Source: Emiliania huxleyi CCMP1516
Taxonomy: Eukaryota; Haptophyta; Isochrysidales; Noelaerhabdaceae
Direction of reading: 5' to 3'
Length of the DNA stretch: 64,000 bases
NCBI RefSeq assembly: GCF_000372725.1
Contig: NW_005200333.1
Span: 332,182-396,181 of the forward strand
Both the position numbers and the translations under genes were made by a program. Positions 10,501 through 21,093 of the stretch are shown piece after piece (position 1 is the stretch's first letter; every line of letters begins with the position of its first letter). The notes beneath the pieces are model-generated. The model was not told where the DNA came from. It did no database searches and saw only the letters and a list, made by a program, of their open reading frames with translations.

Positions 10501-12217
10501 GGCGAGGGCGACGCAAAGGCGATCGGCGACCCGATCGTCACCGTCTACCAGACCGTCGGCTACAAGGCCGCCGGGGCCGACGCCTTTGGCGGCTGCTCGC
10601 ACGACCCGTACCTGATCGACTACGACCTCATGAGCGGCGGCGACTCCGAGGAGCGCCGCCCGGCGGTGCGCGTGGTCGATCGGCGCGGCCCCGCCGGTGT
10701 GCTCTTGGCCTTCTTCGCCGACAGCGACGGCGGCGCGACCAACACCCCGCTGCTGCAGACCCTGGCGCTCGTCCGCTCGCACGTCGAGGCGGCGTGCTGG
10801 GGCGTCTTTTGCCTGCAGCCCGACGAGGCGGCGGGCGCTCTGGCGCCCGTGCGCGGGCGCGCGCCGCCAAGCACGCCTTCGCACGCCGACCTCCTCGCGC
10901 TCGAGTTCGGCGTCGCGCCGGCGAGCGAGTTGCCCGCGCTGGTGCTTGTGACGGCCGACCTGCAGACGCGGCTGCTCTTTTGCCGCGGCGGCGCCGCGCT
11001 CGCCGCGCTGGTGCGAGAGGGTGCGGGGCCGCTGGTGGAGAAGCTGAGCGGCCTCGCCTCGGAGCAGCGCACGCACGGCGGCGGCGCGCCCACCAGCTGG
11101 TGGCGGCGCGCGCAGGAGCGCCGCTCGACGCGCGCCGCGCACGCCGCGGCGTGGGTGCGCGCGCGCGGCTGCAAGCTGCTGCTCGTCGAGCCCGAGGGGG
11201 TGCTCAAGAAGCAGTGCAACGTCTCGGTCGTCCGGTCGGCGGGCGAGGCGGTCGCGAAGCGGCGCGCGTCGCTGTGGGGCGCGGCGCGGAACGACGCCTT
11301 CTACGCGGCGTGCGTCCCCTTCCTCCGCGCGCTGCTGCTCGAGCTCCCCGTCTCTGCCGACGGCGAGCTGCAGGACCCGTACGACCCGCTCTCGCAGTAC
11401 GGGGACGGGCCGCCCCAGCGGGGCGTGCTGCGGACCGACGCGCCGCGCATCGCCCTCGTCAGCAGCATCGGCCACCTCGTCTCGAAGCGCCGCCCCGGCG
11501 AGGCAGAGCTGCTCCCCGTCCAAAAGGTGCGCGAGGTTGTGGCGGCGCTCGTCGCGCGGCTGGCGAGCGAGCTCCGCGCGGGCGCGGAGGCGGCGCTCGA
11601 GGCCGTGTCCCGTGACGCGTCCGTGCCGTGTCCCACAGGCGAGCGAGCTCCGCGTGGAGGAGGAGGCGCTGCGCGAGCGGCTCGACGTGCTCATCTCCTT
11701 CCGCGCGCCCGGCAGCGCGGCGCCTCGCGGCGACGGCGGCGAGCTACCCGCGGGCAGCGTCGAGGAGGAGTGGAGCGAGCGCTGGTGCAAGCCGCAGCCG
11801 GGCATGCTGCTCGATGCGGCGGCGCGGGCGGGCGTGGCGGCGGAGGACACCCTCCTCGTGGGGTACGATTTTGTCGACCGCGAGGCGGCGAGTCGCGCCG
11901 GCATCGGCTACATCGACCAGCAGCACCTGCTCGGCGCCGAGACTTTCGGCGCCGCGTCCACCCCCCTGCGTGGGCGTCCCCCACCAACGCACAACTCGAT
12001 GCGCATAGGCGTCGAGGGCTTTGACATCGGCTTCGACGCGGAGCGCGTGAAGGAGTTCTTTGTGCCGGGCGAGGACGCGAAGCGGCCGAGGGCGCAGGCT
12101 CCCGAGTCATTCGCCGCCAAGAAGAAGCGGGGCGATGGCCAGAGCCAGCCACTGCGGCGGGGCGATCGGTCGCCTGGGGCATCGCCGCTGCGGCCGGCGC
12201 CCAACCGGGGAGTCTGA
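7524..12217 (+). CDS. FHA-TDP1-SAP-HAD fusion, tyrosyl-DNA phosphodiesterase family (7 exons, about 1413 aa)
   Basis: Predicted exons: 7524-8225, 8297-8671, 8751-8882, 8959-9112, 9191-9456, 9529-11562 and 11639-12217; all phases agree. Exon 1 holds an FHA domain of the PNKP/aprataxin type (PVLLGRASHP, then SREHATL). Exon 2 has the first TDP1 HxK motif (HGTMHPKMWLLEF) and SSANLGRYDAKINNQ. Exons 3-4 insert a SAP-like motif (LGVSQLKAELKERRVDAAGC). Exon 5 has FSAPGRYSG and CSSLGQLDD. Exon 6 has the second motif (HHVKMAAG, then AGSHNLSGAAWG). The C-terminus resembles a HAD phosphatase (CKPQPGMLLDAA, VGYDFVDREA). TDP1 removes topoisomerase I adducts and leaves 3' phosphates, so a PNKP-type module would suit the next step. 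However, the HAD nucleophile motif reads VEPEGVL rather than DxD. Nuclear role inferred. Confidence 0.82.
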
Positions 12218-12516
12218 GGCCGCTCTCCGTACTGGCATGACTGTTACCATTGTGTCCATGAGCTTTGTCAGGGGTCCCCGACGCTCTTGCGCTGCGTGTG
12301 AGCTGCGGCGTGTGCATAGTAAGTTTTGTACCAGAGTGGCAGAGAGAGGTTCTAATGCACACAATGGGATCTGCGCGGGGTGGGGCATATTTTTGTGCTT
12401 CGGCGCTAGTCATATACAAGACAAAGTATTTTTCCGCCCCGTGCAAAACTCCCACCTATGGCTAGCCCTCTCCCTCTCGCGGCACGCGGGGGGCGGGGGC
12501 GCGCACGCCTTCTCGC

Positions 12517-12690
12517 ATCTCGGAACCCCTCTCCGTTACTCCGAGCCTCTCTGAACCTTCTCAAAACCTTCTTCTCAAAACCTTCTCTGAACCCTCTCGG
12601 AACCCTCTCGGAACCCCTCCGAACCATCTCGTAGCCCTCTCAGAGCCCTCTCGCAGCCCTCTCCGAACCCTCTCGGAACCCTCTCAGCCC
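12517..12690 (+). repeat. Pyrimidine-rich tandem repeat (unit about 11 bp, ccctctcggaa)
   Basis: About 15 imperfect copies of ccctctcggaa or ccctctccgaa lie directly before the first recognisable lysA exon, so they probably form an intron remnant. The rest of 12218-12516 holds no gene that I can support. Confidence 0.75.
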
Positions 12691-13052
12691 TTCCCGCACG
12701 AGGCGCGCACCGCGCAGCACCCGGCCGTGCTCGTGCACCACCCTGCCGCCGACTCGGCCACCAAGGCGCCCGGCGGAGAGAGCACGCCGCGCCTGGCTGC
12801 CTGTCCAGGATATGCCCAAGACACGTCCGGGACACGCCTGCCCCACAGGCGGCCGGCGGAGAGTATGTCATCGTCGGCCACTGCTGCGAGTCCGGAGACC
12901 TCGTCACGCCCGCGCCCGACGAGCCGGAGACCCTCTCGCGGAGGCATTTGGGCGGGGACGCGTCCATCGGCGACTTGGTCGTCGTGGAGGGTGCCCCCTC
13001 CCCCCCCCCCCTCCACACACACACACACACATAACCACCACTACCATCACCA

Positions 13053-13140
<88 letters not shown>

Positions 13141-13530
13141 GCACCCGTCCCCGCCACCCGCCACCCGCCCCCGCCACCCGCCACCCGCCCACGCCCTGGC
13201 CCCGCCCCTGCCCCGCCCCCGCCTGCCCCCGCCCTCGCCCCCACCCCCTCGTGCGCAAGCCCGCCGCTTCCGCCCCCACCGCGCAGGCGCGGGCGCGTAA
13301 TGCTCCTCGATGTCGACCAAGAACTACAACTCCTTCCCCGAGGCGGCCGAGGTGATGCTCGACACGAGCGGCGCCCTGCAGCTTATCCGCAAGAGGCAGC
13401 TCCCCCACCCCCCGACCCCCCCACCCACCCACCCACACCACCACCACTACCACCACCACCTCTTGGCCGGCCGGGCGGAGACGAGGAGATCTGGGCAAAC
13501 GAGGTGCCATTTGTGCCGCCCGCCGCCTAG
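12691..13530 (+). pseudogene. lysA: 3' fragment of diaminopimelate decarboxylase with an in-frame stop
   Basis: Exons near 12691-12765, 12849-12990, 13287-13398 and about 13481-13530 encode the C-terminal part of a diaminopimelate decarboxylase-like fold III enzyme: VIVGHCCESGDLV (the CESGD motif binds PLP and substrate), [29 protein letters not shown], and a terminal EIWANEVPF. The conserved Tyr expected after GAGA is instead a TAA at 13298-13300, although the frame continues perfectly after it. No upstream two-thirds of the enzyme exists before 12691, where the TDP1-fusion gene ends. The second intron contains a long CA tract. This is either a truncated pseudogene or, for the stop alone, a base error. 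Confidence 0.7.
13013..13139 (+). repeat. (CA)n microsatellite
   Basis: Two CA runs (13013-13030 and 13053-13139) are split by accaccactaccatcacc. They lie inside the intron between the CESGD and NYNS exons of the lysA fragment. Confidence 0.95.
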
Positions 13531-14309
13531 AGGGGGGTGGAGGGGCCGATCGCGGTAGCTCCGGGGTGCAAGGCCGAGAGCTCGGTGTCGACTGATGGCG
13601 GTGAGCGAGATAGCGTCGGTGGGGTCGCGCTGGAGTGCGGCCTGGTCTCTGAGCCTGGTCGCGCTACTCGTGGTCGTGCGCGGGAAACTCACTTTGAACT
13701 CACTTTATCGAAATAGGTAAGTTTCTAAACCCCGCCCGTTTTTCTGTTTCAACGTGCGCAATGCACACACACGACACCGCACCCTGTCTCTCGTCGCTCG
13801 TGTCAGTCAAGAATTTTGAAGGGCGCGCACGGACGATTCAAAAGAGGCGGGGCAGTGCTGCACGGCTGTGGTTCGACACGAGGTGTGTCCTCTCCGTGGC
13901 CTGCCTAGCCCTCCCCCTCTCGGCCCGGAGCGCGGAGGGCCGGGTAGGAGGGGTCTAGGTTACCTCTACCTCTGAGGGCCTGCGGCCCTCTTACCTTTAC
14001 CTCTGGGCAGCCGTGGGCCCTTTACCTCTACCTCTGAGCGACGTAGCCGTGATTTACCTGTGCGTGATCTCGCCTCGAGGATCTCTCTCGCGCGAGAGTG
14101 TAGAGATCTCTCTCGACGTGGTCTCGAGTGATCTCAACAGACTGTGGGCATGACTTGGGCCCGGTGGGTAAAAAAGTAACCTCTTAGCGCCATCTAGGTA
14201 AAAAAGTAACCTCTTAGCGCCATGTACATGACTTATCCTACCGACAATCGCTGCGTGGCCTTTGGCTAAGGAATTTGGACGTCCTCGTGGCGGGTGCACA
14301 CCGACTCTC
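13531..14309 (+). repeat. Non-coding spacer with tandem repeats
   Basis: 13956-14040 has three copies of a unit built on ttacctctacctctgag. Around 14081-14135 the sequence is rich in palindromic gatctctctcg motifs. At 14168-14225 a 29-bp unit (ggtaaaaaagtaacctctta...) is duplicated in tandem just upstream of the coiled-coil gene. I see no gene here. Confidence 0.7.
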
Positions 14310-15203
14310 ATGTTTGGCTCTTCTATGGCTGCCTTCTTGGCTGCCTTCTGGCTGCTCGCCTCGATGCTTCTCAATATCGACACCACCTCAAACCTGTTCC
14401 ACGCGCCGCTTACCCTCTTTATGCTTGCAACCTCGTATTTCCTGTGGTCGTATTCGCAGGTTTGCAAGGATGCGGCGGAAGAACGCGTGTCCATGCAGGC
14501 CAAGCTTGATACGGCAAGGAAGGACGCGGCGCAAGAACGCGTGTCCATGCAGGTCAAGCTTGACGCGGCAACGAAGCATGCGGCGGAAGAACGCGTGTCC
14601 ATGCAGGCCGAGCTTGACGCGGCAATGGAGGATGTGGTGGAAGAGCGGGACACGCTTCGTATCATTGTTCCTGAGCTCAGGAAGGAGAGTGAGGACCTAA
14701 GAGCGGAGCTCGAGAAGACGAAAGCCGAACGCGACTCCATGCAGACAGAGCTCAGGAAGGAGAGTGAGGACCTAAGAGCGGAGCTCGAGAAGACGAAAGC
14801 CGAACGCGACTCCATGCAGACAGAGCTGAGGGTGGAGAGTGAGGACCTAAGAGCGGAGCTCGAGAAGACGAAAGCCGAACGCGACTCCATGCAGACAGAG
14901 CTGAGGGTGGAGAGTGAGGACCTAAGAGCGGAGCTCGAGAAGACGAAAGCCGAACGCGACTCCATGCAGACAGAGCTCAGGGAGGAGAGTGAGGACCTAA
15001 GAGCGGAGCTCGAGAAGACGAAAGCCGAACGCGACTCCATGCAGACAGAGCTCAGGGAGGAGAGTGAGGACCTAAGAGCGGAGCTCGAGAAGACGGAGCT
15101 CGATAAGCTACGCTGGCAGTACCTCGCGAATGATACGAAGAACACGCTAAAGCACGAACGCGCATCCATGCAGGCCCTCGCATCCACGGCACTAGTCGCG
15201 TGA
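14310..15203 (+). CDS. Membrane-anchored coiled-coil repeat protein, 297 aa
   Basis: The first ATG of the frame is at 14310. Two hydrophobic segments follow at once (MAAFLAAFWLLASMLLN and LTLFMLATSYFLWSY), then a long charged helix. The helix holds three 18-residue units (ERVSMQAKLDTARKDAAQ type) and then six 25-residue units starting at 14673, 14748, 14823, 14898, 14973 and 15048 (core ESEDLRAELEKTKAERDSMQ, last copy partial). The 75-bp units are nearly identical, which indicates recent tandem expansion. Heptad-like spacing of Leu and Met supports a coiled coil. Likely a structural or tethering protein on an internal membrane; this is inference. The opposite strand is also open but gives only serine-rich low-complexity sequence. 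Confidence 0.65.
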   Translation: MFGSSMAAFLAAFWLLASMLLNIDTTSNLFHAPLTLFMLATSYFLWSYSQVCKDAAEERVSMQAKLDTARKDAAQERVSMQVKLDAATKHAAEERVSMQAELDAAMEDVVEERDTLRIIVPELRKESEDLRAELEKTKAERDSMQTELRKESEDLRAELEKTKAERDSMQTELRVESEDLRAELEKTKAERDSMQTELRVESEDLRAELEKTKAERDSMQTELREESEDLRAELEKTKAERDSMQTELREESEDLRAELEKTELDKLRWQYLANDTKNTLKHERASMQALASTALVA

Positions 15204-15472
15204 GCCGGTGTGAAGAGTGGCAGGGTTGGTGTGAAGCACTGTGGAACAAGAAAGTTTTTAACTTTTAATCGCTCGTGTCCGCGGACCTCACACTTAAAAG
15301 AGTTCAGTCTTAATGGCAGCAGGCTCTCTGCACCGCCCGCGCTGCGTCACAGGTGTTCGACAGGTGTGTCCTCTCCGTGGCCTAGCCCTCCCCCTCCCGA
15401 GGCCGCCTCGCTCGGTGCGCCGCCAACCGCACCCTCTTCCACTGCCAGCTCGGCCACTCCGCAGCCCCGACC

Positions 15473-16903
15473 TCACTGCCCCGGCTCACACGCCTCGATC
15501 TTCTTGGGCAGCAGCTGGTCCGACAGGTCCTCTCCGTGTCCTAGGAGAGACTCGTCGCCCTTGCCCCACGTGAAGACGGCGCCGCCAGCAGTGAGGGCGA
15601 TGCTGTGCTCGCATCCCGCGGACACAGCGACGGCGCGCTGCCCAGCAAAGGCCTCGACCTTCTTGGGCAGCAGCTGGTGCTGCTCGTCGCCGTGGCCCAA
15701 CCGGCCGTTGTATCCGCAGCCCCAGCTCCAGACGGCGCCGTCGGCGGCGATGACGATGCTGTGGCTGCGTCCTGCCGACACAGCGGCGACGCGCTGGCCA
15801 GCAAAGGCCTCGACCTTCTTGGGCAGATACTGGTGCTGCTCGTCGCCGTGGCCCAGCTGGCCCCCACCTCCATCGCCCCAGCTCCAGACCGCGCCGTCAG
15901 CGGTGAGGGCGAGGCTGTGGTTCTCTCCAGCCGACACAGCGACGATGCGCCGCCCAGCAAAGGCCTCGACCTTCTTGGGCAGCAGCTGGCGCTGCTGGTT
16001 GCCGTGGCCCAGCTTGCCAAAACCGTCACGGCCCCAGCTCCAGACAGCGCCGTCGGCGGTGAGGGCGAGGCTGTGGTCGCATCCCGCGGACACAGCGACG
16101 ACGCGCTGGCCAGCAAAGGCCTCGATCCTCTTCGGCAGCAGCTGGTCCTGCGTGTTGCCGTGGCCCAACTGGCAAAAGTATCCATCGCCCCAGCTCCAGA
16201 TAGTGCCATCGGCAATGAGGGCGAGGCTGTGCTGAGTTCCCGCCGACACAGCAACGACGCGCTGCCCCGCAAAGGCCTCGATCTTCTTCGGCTGCCACTG
16301 GGGCTGATGGTCGCCGTGGCCCAACCGGCCCCACCCTTCAAAGCCCCAGCTCCAGGCGGCGCCATCGGCGGTGAGGGCAAGGCTGTGCCCGGCCCCAGCC
16401 GAAACACTCACGGCGCGCTCGCCGCCCAGCGCAGGCGGGAGGCGGGTGGGCGTGTTGAGCCGCAGTACGCCCACGCCGTGACCGAGTAGTGGCCCGGGAC
16501 AGCCTGCCGCACTGCCGCACGACGAGAGCCGCCCCTCGCCGTCGATGAAAAGGTTGTGCTGGTGGCCCGCCACCGCCCTCGCTGGCGGGTTGGACTCGCA
16601 AAGCAACGCAGCGAAGCACAGCCACCGCACGGCGCAGCCCTCGTCCTCCGGCTGCGCCGGCAGCTCGAAGCCGCGCTCTTGCGCCCACAAGCGGATGCCC
16701 TGCTCCGCGAGCGAGGCGTGAAAGAGGAGCGAGACGGCTGCGACGCGAGCGATGTCGACGGGGCTGTCGCAGCGAGAGAGGGCGCGCTCGAGGAGGTCCC
16801 TGGGGAGGTCGAGCAGGCGGGCGGGCGACGGCGCGACTGGCGAGTTCGCGGCGGTGGCGGCGGAGGCAAGGCGGCGCGAGCGGCGGCGCAGCGTGGTGGA
16901 CAT
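15473..16903 (-). CDS. F-box-like / RCC1-repeat protein, 476 aa
   Basis: Residues about 25-80 (LLDLPRDLLERALSRC...) look like an F-box. From about residue 110 a seven-bladed RCC1-type propeller follows, with repeats on the pattern VVAVSAGxxHSLALTADGAVWSWG, LGHG and LLPKKxEAF. In this family the F-box binds SKP1 in an SCF ubiquitin ligase and the propeller recognises a substrate, or the propeller acts as a nucleotide-exchange scaffold. The blades are very similar at DNA level, which suggests recent internal duplication. One exon. The start ATG at 16903 is only 105 bp from the divergent ankyrin gene. The RCC1 assignment is firm; the F-box is probable. Confidence 0.85.
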   Translation of the reverse strand: MSTTLRRRSRRLASAATAANSPVAPSPARLLDLPRDLLERALSRCDSPVDIARVAAVSLLFHASLAEQGIRLWAQERGFELPAQPEDEGCAVRWLCFAALLCESNPPARAVAGHQHNLFIDGEGRLSSCGSAAGCPGPLLGHGVGVLRLNTPTRLPPALGGERAVSVSAGAGHSLALTADGAAWSWGFEGWGRLGHGDHQPQWQPKKIEAFAGQRVVAVSAGTQHSLALIADGTIWSWGDGYFCQLGHGNTQDQLLPKRIEAFAGQRVVAVSAGCDHSLALTADGAVWSWGRDGFGKLGHGNQQRQLLPKKVEAFAGRRIVAVSAGENHSLALTADGAVWSWGDGGGGQLGHGDEQHQYLPKKVEAFAGQRVAAVSAGRSHSIVIAADGAVWSWGCGYNGRLGHGDEQHQLLPKKVEAFAGQRAVAVSAGCEHSIALTAGGAVFTWGKGDESLLGHGEDLSDQLLPKKIEACEPGQ

Positions 16904-17008
16904 CGCGAGAAAAGAAAACGATCTGCCAGAACTGCCCGATGAAAAAAGAAAATGGCATTTTCAAAATCCGGGGTCGCGTGCCGCGGGTTTTCTTCTTTCT
17001 GGCGCCGA
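16904..17008. promoter_or_regulatory. Short shared spacer, possible bidirectional promoter
   Basis: The minus-strand RCC1 gene starts at 16903 and the plus-strand ankyrin gene probably at 17009, leaving about 105 bp for both promoters. An A/T-rich patch (gatgaaaaaagaaaatggca) lies in the middle, in contrast to the GC-rich surroundings. No defined motif is recognised. Confidence 0.35.
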
Positions 17009-19088
17009 ATGAGCGGCGCGGACAGCCCCGGCCCCCTCGCCGACCTGGCTCGGGGCGACCTGGCCTCGCTGCGCGCCCTCCTCTCCGGGCGGCGGACGCA
17101 CGGCACGTCGCTCGCGGCCCAGCTCGACGCGCGGCACGACACCGAGAGGCAGGACACGCTGCTGACCTGGGCCGCTCGTCACGGGCAGGCCGAGGCGGTG
17201 CGGCTGCTGCTCGAGGGCGGCGCGAGCGTCGGGGCGACGACTGGCGGCGGCGCTTCCGCGCTGCTCGTCGCATGCTATAAGGGCCACCTCGACTGCGTCC
17301 GGCTGCTCCTCGAGGCTGGCGCGGCGATGGACCAGGCCAAGGAGAACGGCGCCACGCCGCTGCTCATTGCGAGCCAGAAGGGCCACCTCGAATGCGCCCA
17401 GCTGCTCCTCGAGGCTGGCGCGGCGGTGGCTCATGCAGACGCTGAAGGCTGCACGCCGCTGATCATCGCGAGCCAGACCGGCCACCTCGAGGTCGCCCGG
17501 CTGCTCCTCGAGGCTGGCGCGGCAATCGACCAAGCGATGAACGACGGCACCACGCCGCTGAGTGCTGCGAGCTTGACTGGCAAGATCGGCTGCGTTCGGC
17601 TGCTCCTCGAGGCTGGCGCGGCGGTGAACCAAGCAGACGCTGAAGTCTTCACGCCGCTGTACGTTGCGTGCCAGGAGGGGCATTTCGAGTGCGCCCAGCT
17701 GCTGCGCGACGCTGGCGCGGCGGCCAACCAAGCCTGCAACGACGGCACCACGCCGCTGTACATGGCGTGCCAGAACAACCACGTCGAGTGCGCCCGGCTG
17801 CTCCTCGAGGACGGCGCGGCGACCGACCAAGCCAGGGACGACGGCACCACGCCGCTGTTCATCGCGTGCCAGAACGGCCACCTCGAGTGCGCCCAGCTGC
17901 TCCTCGAGGCTGGCGCGGCGGTCAACCAAGCCTGCAACGACGGCGCCACGCCGCTGCTCATTGCGTGCCAGATGGGCCACCTCGATATCGCCCGGCTGCT
18001 CCTCGAGGCCAGCGCGGCGGTCAACCAGGCCCATCAGAATGGCGCCACTCCGCTGTACATCGCGAGCCAGAAGGGCAACCTCGAATGCGTTCGGCTACTC
18101 CTCGAGGCTGGCGCGGCGATCGACCAAGCCAAGCAGGATGGCGCCACGCCGCTGTCCATCGCGTGCGAGGGCGGCCACCTCGAGGTCGCCCGGCTGCTGC
18201 TCGAGGCTGGCGCGGCGATCGACCAGGCCGATGAGGAAGGCGCCACGCCGCTGTTCGCTGCGTGCCACTTCGGCCACCTCGAGATCGCCAAGCTGCTCTC
18301 CTCCTACAGCGCCTCCCGCGCCGCTACGCCCTTCGGCACGCCCGGGGAGGCCGCAAACAGCCGCGGCCACGCCGACGTCGCCGCCTGGCTGGTCGCCAGC
18401 CGCGGCTGGACGCCGCTCCGGCATCTCGAGGCGTGCCCGAGACTAGCGGCCGAAGGCGTGAGCGCGTTGTCCTCACGCGGATTGCCCCTCTTCCGCAGGC
18501 GCTCACCGTCGAGCGGGCGCGGGCGCTGCTGCGCGGCGACGCCGACCCGCTCGCCGGCGCGCCTTCTGCCCTCGAGCGGGCGCGCGTCCTCTGCTCGTGG
18601 AGCGAGTCGGATCCGACCGCTGCGGCCGTCGGTTCCACAGTCGAGATCCGCTCTCTTGTCTCGCGGCCGTCGATGAACGGCAAGGTCGGCGTCGTCGTCT
18701 CCGCCAACGCTTCGACGGCCCGCTTCGGCGTGCGCGTGGCGGGCGAGGCCAAGGCACTCGCACTGAGGCGCGCACTGCAATGGTCTCTCCCCCACTCGCC
18801 GGATCCTCTCTTGAATACCCCACGCTTCTGCCCTCCCTCAGGCCGGCCAACCTGCAGCCAGCGGCCGAGGCGGTGGAGGTGGGCAGGCTCATCCTCAAGG
18901 CGGCGGAGTGGTCGCCGCAGTCGCACGAGCTCTTCCCAACAGCGGCTCGCAAGCGGGCGGTCGAGGTGATGCGGCTGGGCTACCTGATCGCTTGGGACGA
19001 GGAGCGTTTCGACAGCCGCGAGGGAGCGGCTCCAGAGCTGGCGGACATCTGGCGCGGCTTTGTGCTGCCAAGGGTGGTGGTGCGATGA
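17009..19088 (+). CDS. Ankyrin-repeat protein (3 exons, about 645 aa)
   Basis: Exons 17009-18430, 18499-18767 and 18842-19088. About twelve 33-residue ankyrin repeats follow the pattern GATPLxIACQxGHLECxRLLLEAGAAxxQA. After them come a PLRHLE segment and a helical tail ending WSPQSHELFPTAARKRAVEV...FVLPRVVVR. Both introns are best read as GC-AG (68 and 74 nt). A GT at 18458 would give a 41-nt alternative for the first but breaks a natural join (RHLE-ALTVERARALL). An ATG at 16952 is a possible earlier start; 17009 is preferred because the protein is well formed from there. Likely a protein-interaction scaffold; partners unknown. A decayed copy lies at 22.3-23.9 kb. Confidence 0.78.
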
Positions 19089-19329
19089 CTTCTCGTTCCG
19101 CACGGGGGTTTCAGTGAGAGGGCCAAACCCCCAGCAGGGGGTCTTGCCGTTGCCCCTGTGCAACCGCAACGGCTTAGTGTACTGTGTAGCCAGCGACCAC
19201 ACGCGTGCGTGTGTGGGCGTGCCCCTCGTCTGGCCTGCAGCACTTCCCTTTTGACAACGTACCAAAAAAGAGCCTCTCGGTCTCCGCACCTCTCTGGATC
19301 CAGCGTCCACCTCCCGCGTCGTGTAGCTT

Positions 19330-21049
19330 CTACAATTTGAACGAGGCGCCGTCCGCCGCCCCTGCCCCTTGCGCCGCCTTTCGGGCGTCGGCGACGCGCT
19401 GCCGCTTGGAGCCGGCGAGGCCGCCGGGCGCCTGGCTCGCGGCCTGCATGCTGCTGAAGAAGGCCTTGGACGAGCTGCGGCCGCGCTGCTTCCCGCTCGA
19501 GAGAGGCCCCGACGTGATTGTGCCGCGCCGCTTGGCCTCGGCCAGCTGCTCCCCGACCCGATCCGCCTCCTGCCGGCGCGCCGCCGCGCCGCCTGGCTGC
19601 GCCTCGGCGCGCAGCGTCCGCTGCTCGGCGCTCTCGGCCGTGCGCCGCTTGTGCACGCGCTTCTTCTTTGAGCGGAGCGCCTTCCGCTCGCCCTGCGAGA
19701 GCTCTGCGCGGTCGGCGAGCGCCTTGTCGCTCCGCTTGCGGCCGTACACCTCCTCGGGGGCCAGCGTCGAGCTCGCGGCGAGGGCCGTCGGCACCTTCTC
19801 CTCGAGCGAGACGGCGGGCGCCTGGGGGGGGGGGTCCGGGAGAGGTCTGGGAGAGGACTTGGAGGCGGCAGCCTCCTCGAGCGAGACGGCGGCCGCGCCT
19901 CGGTGCGGATGGTCACCTCGCGCTTCGCGGGGGGCGGCGCGTAGTGGAAGGAGAAGAGCGGGTCGAGGCGCGAGTCGAGCTTGGCGAGCAGTGCGCGCGC
20001 CTCCTCGTGCGCCTTGGCCACCGCGTCCGCTCCCTTGGAGCCGAGCACCTGCTCGCAGCGGCAGGCGTGAAGAGACACTGCTCAGCGGCGTCCGCGGCAT
20101 TTCCTCGGAGCTTCGCGCGTTCGTCTCGAAGGCGGCGGCGTACTCGTCGCCGAGCCCCTTGTCGCTCTTCTCGAGCGACAGGTCGGCCGGCTTGGGTCGG
20201 AAGTCCGTCGGCTTGAGCGCGGCGCGCCGCACGACGTCGTCCCACAGCCCGTCCTTGCAGCGCGCGCGGATGACCTCCTCGATGGAGCGCGTCGACTCCT
20301 CGCTCGGCGCCATCGCCGCCTGGGGACGGGACGGGCGGACAGGCGGGCTTGCGGTCGGACAATCCGAGTCGAACGCGCATTGAGAGGCGGTGGGGCTGGG
20401 AGTGGGTCGCGGCTCCCGGTGGGGCGGGCAGGGCCGGGCGCGGGCGGCGCGCGGGCAGTTCGCTCGCCTTTGCGGCGGCGCCGGGCTGGTCGAAGTCGAG
20501 GACCGTCTCGAGCAGCGAGTTGGCCGGCCGCTGCTGCCCGCTCACCTCTCCGCGCAGCTGCCACGGCTTCTCTGCGAGCTGCGCGTGCTCGAGCTCCGAC
20601 AGCTTCTCTGCTAGCTGCTTTGAGCGCGCCTCGTGCCGAGAGAGGCGCGCCTCGGCCTCGCCCTCCTCGTCCTCGCCGCTCGACCCCTCGTCCGCCTCGC
20701 CCTCGTAGTAGTCCTCCTCCTCCTCCTCCTCGCCCGCCTCCTCCTCCTCCCCCAGCCCCTCCTCCTCACCCTCCTCCTCCTCACCACTCTGCTCCTCGCT
20801 GAACTCCTCCTCGCCCTCCTCGCCGCCCTCGTCCTCGCTGCCCTCCTCCTCTTCCTCGTCCTCCTCCTCGTCGCTCAGCCCGTCGCCGTACAGCTCGGCC
20901 ATCGCCTCCGCCTCCTCGCCCTCGTACTCGGCGTCGTCCTCTGCGAACGCCTCCATCTCCTCCATCAGCTGCTCCAGCCTCCTCCTCTTGCCGCCCTCCT
21001 CTCCGCGCCCCATCCCCTTCCTCTCACCCTCCACCGCCGCAGCCGCCCC

Positions 21050-21093
<44 letters not shown>

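Noticed and set aside
9966-11615. A 549-codon plus-strand frame overlapping the TDP1 fusion
   Set aside because: It is shifted relative to the frame that carries the HKD and HAD motifs, and the peptide is Arg/Ala low complexity.
8833-11904. A 1023-codon open frame on the minus strand
   Set aside because: It is the complement of the TDP1-fusion exons. Its composition is Arg/Ala/His-rich and no motifs appear; GC-rich coding DNA often leaves the opposite strand open.
14054-15187. A Ser-rich repetitive frame opposite the coiled-coil gene
   Set aside because: The plus strand gives a plausible anchored coiled coil; the minus frame is a by-product of the 75-bp repeats.
18458-18498. 41-nt GT-AG intron in the ankyrin gene
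   Set aside because: The donor is acceptable, but splicing from the GC at 18431 gives the cleaner join HLE-ALTVERARALL and the usual intron length of about 68 nt. Kept only as an alternative.
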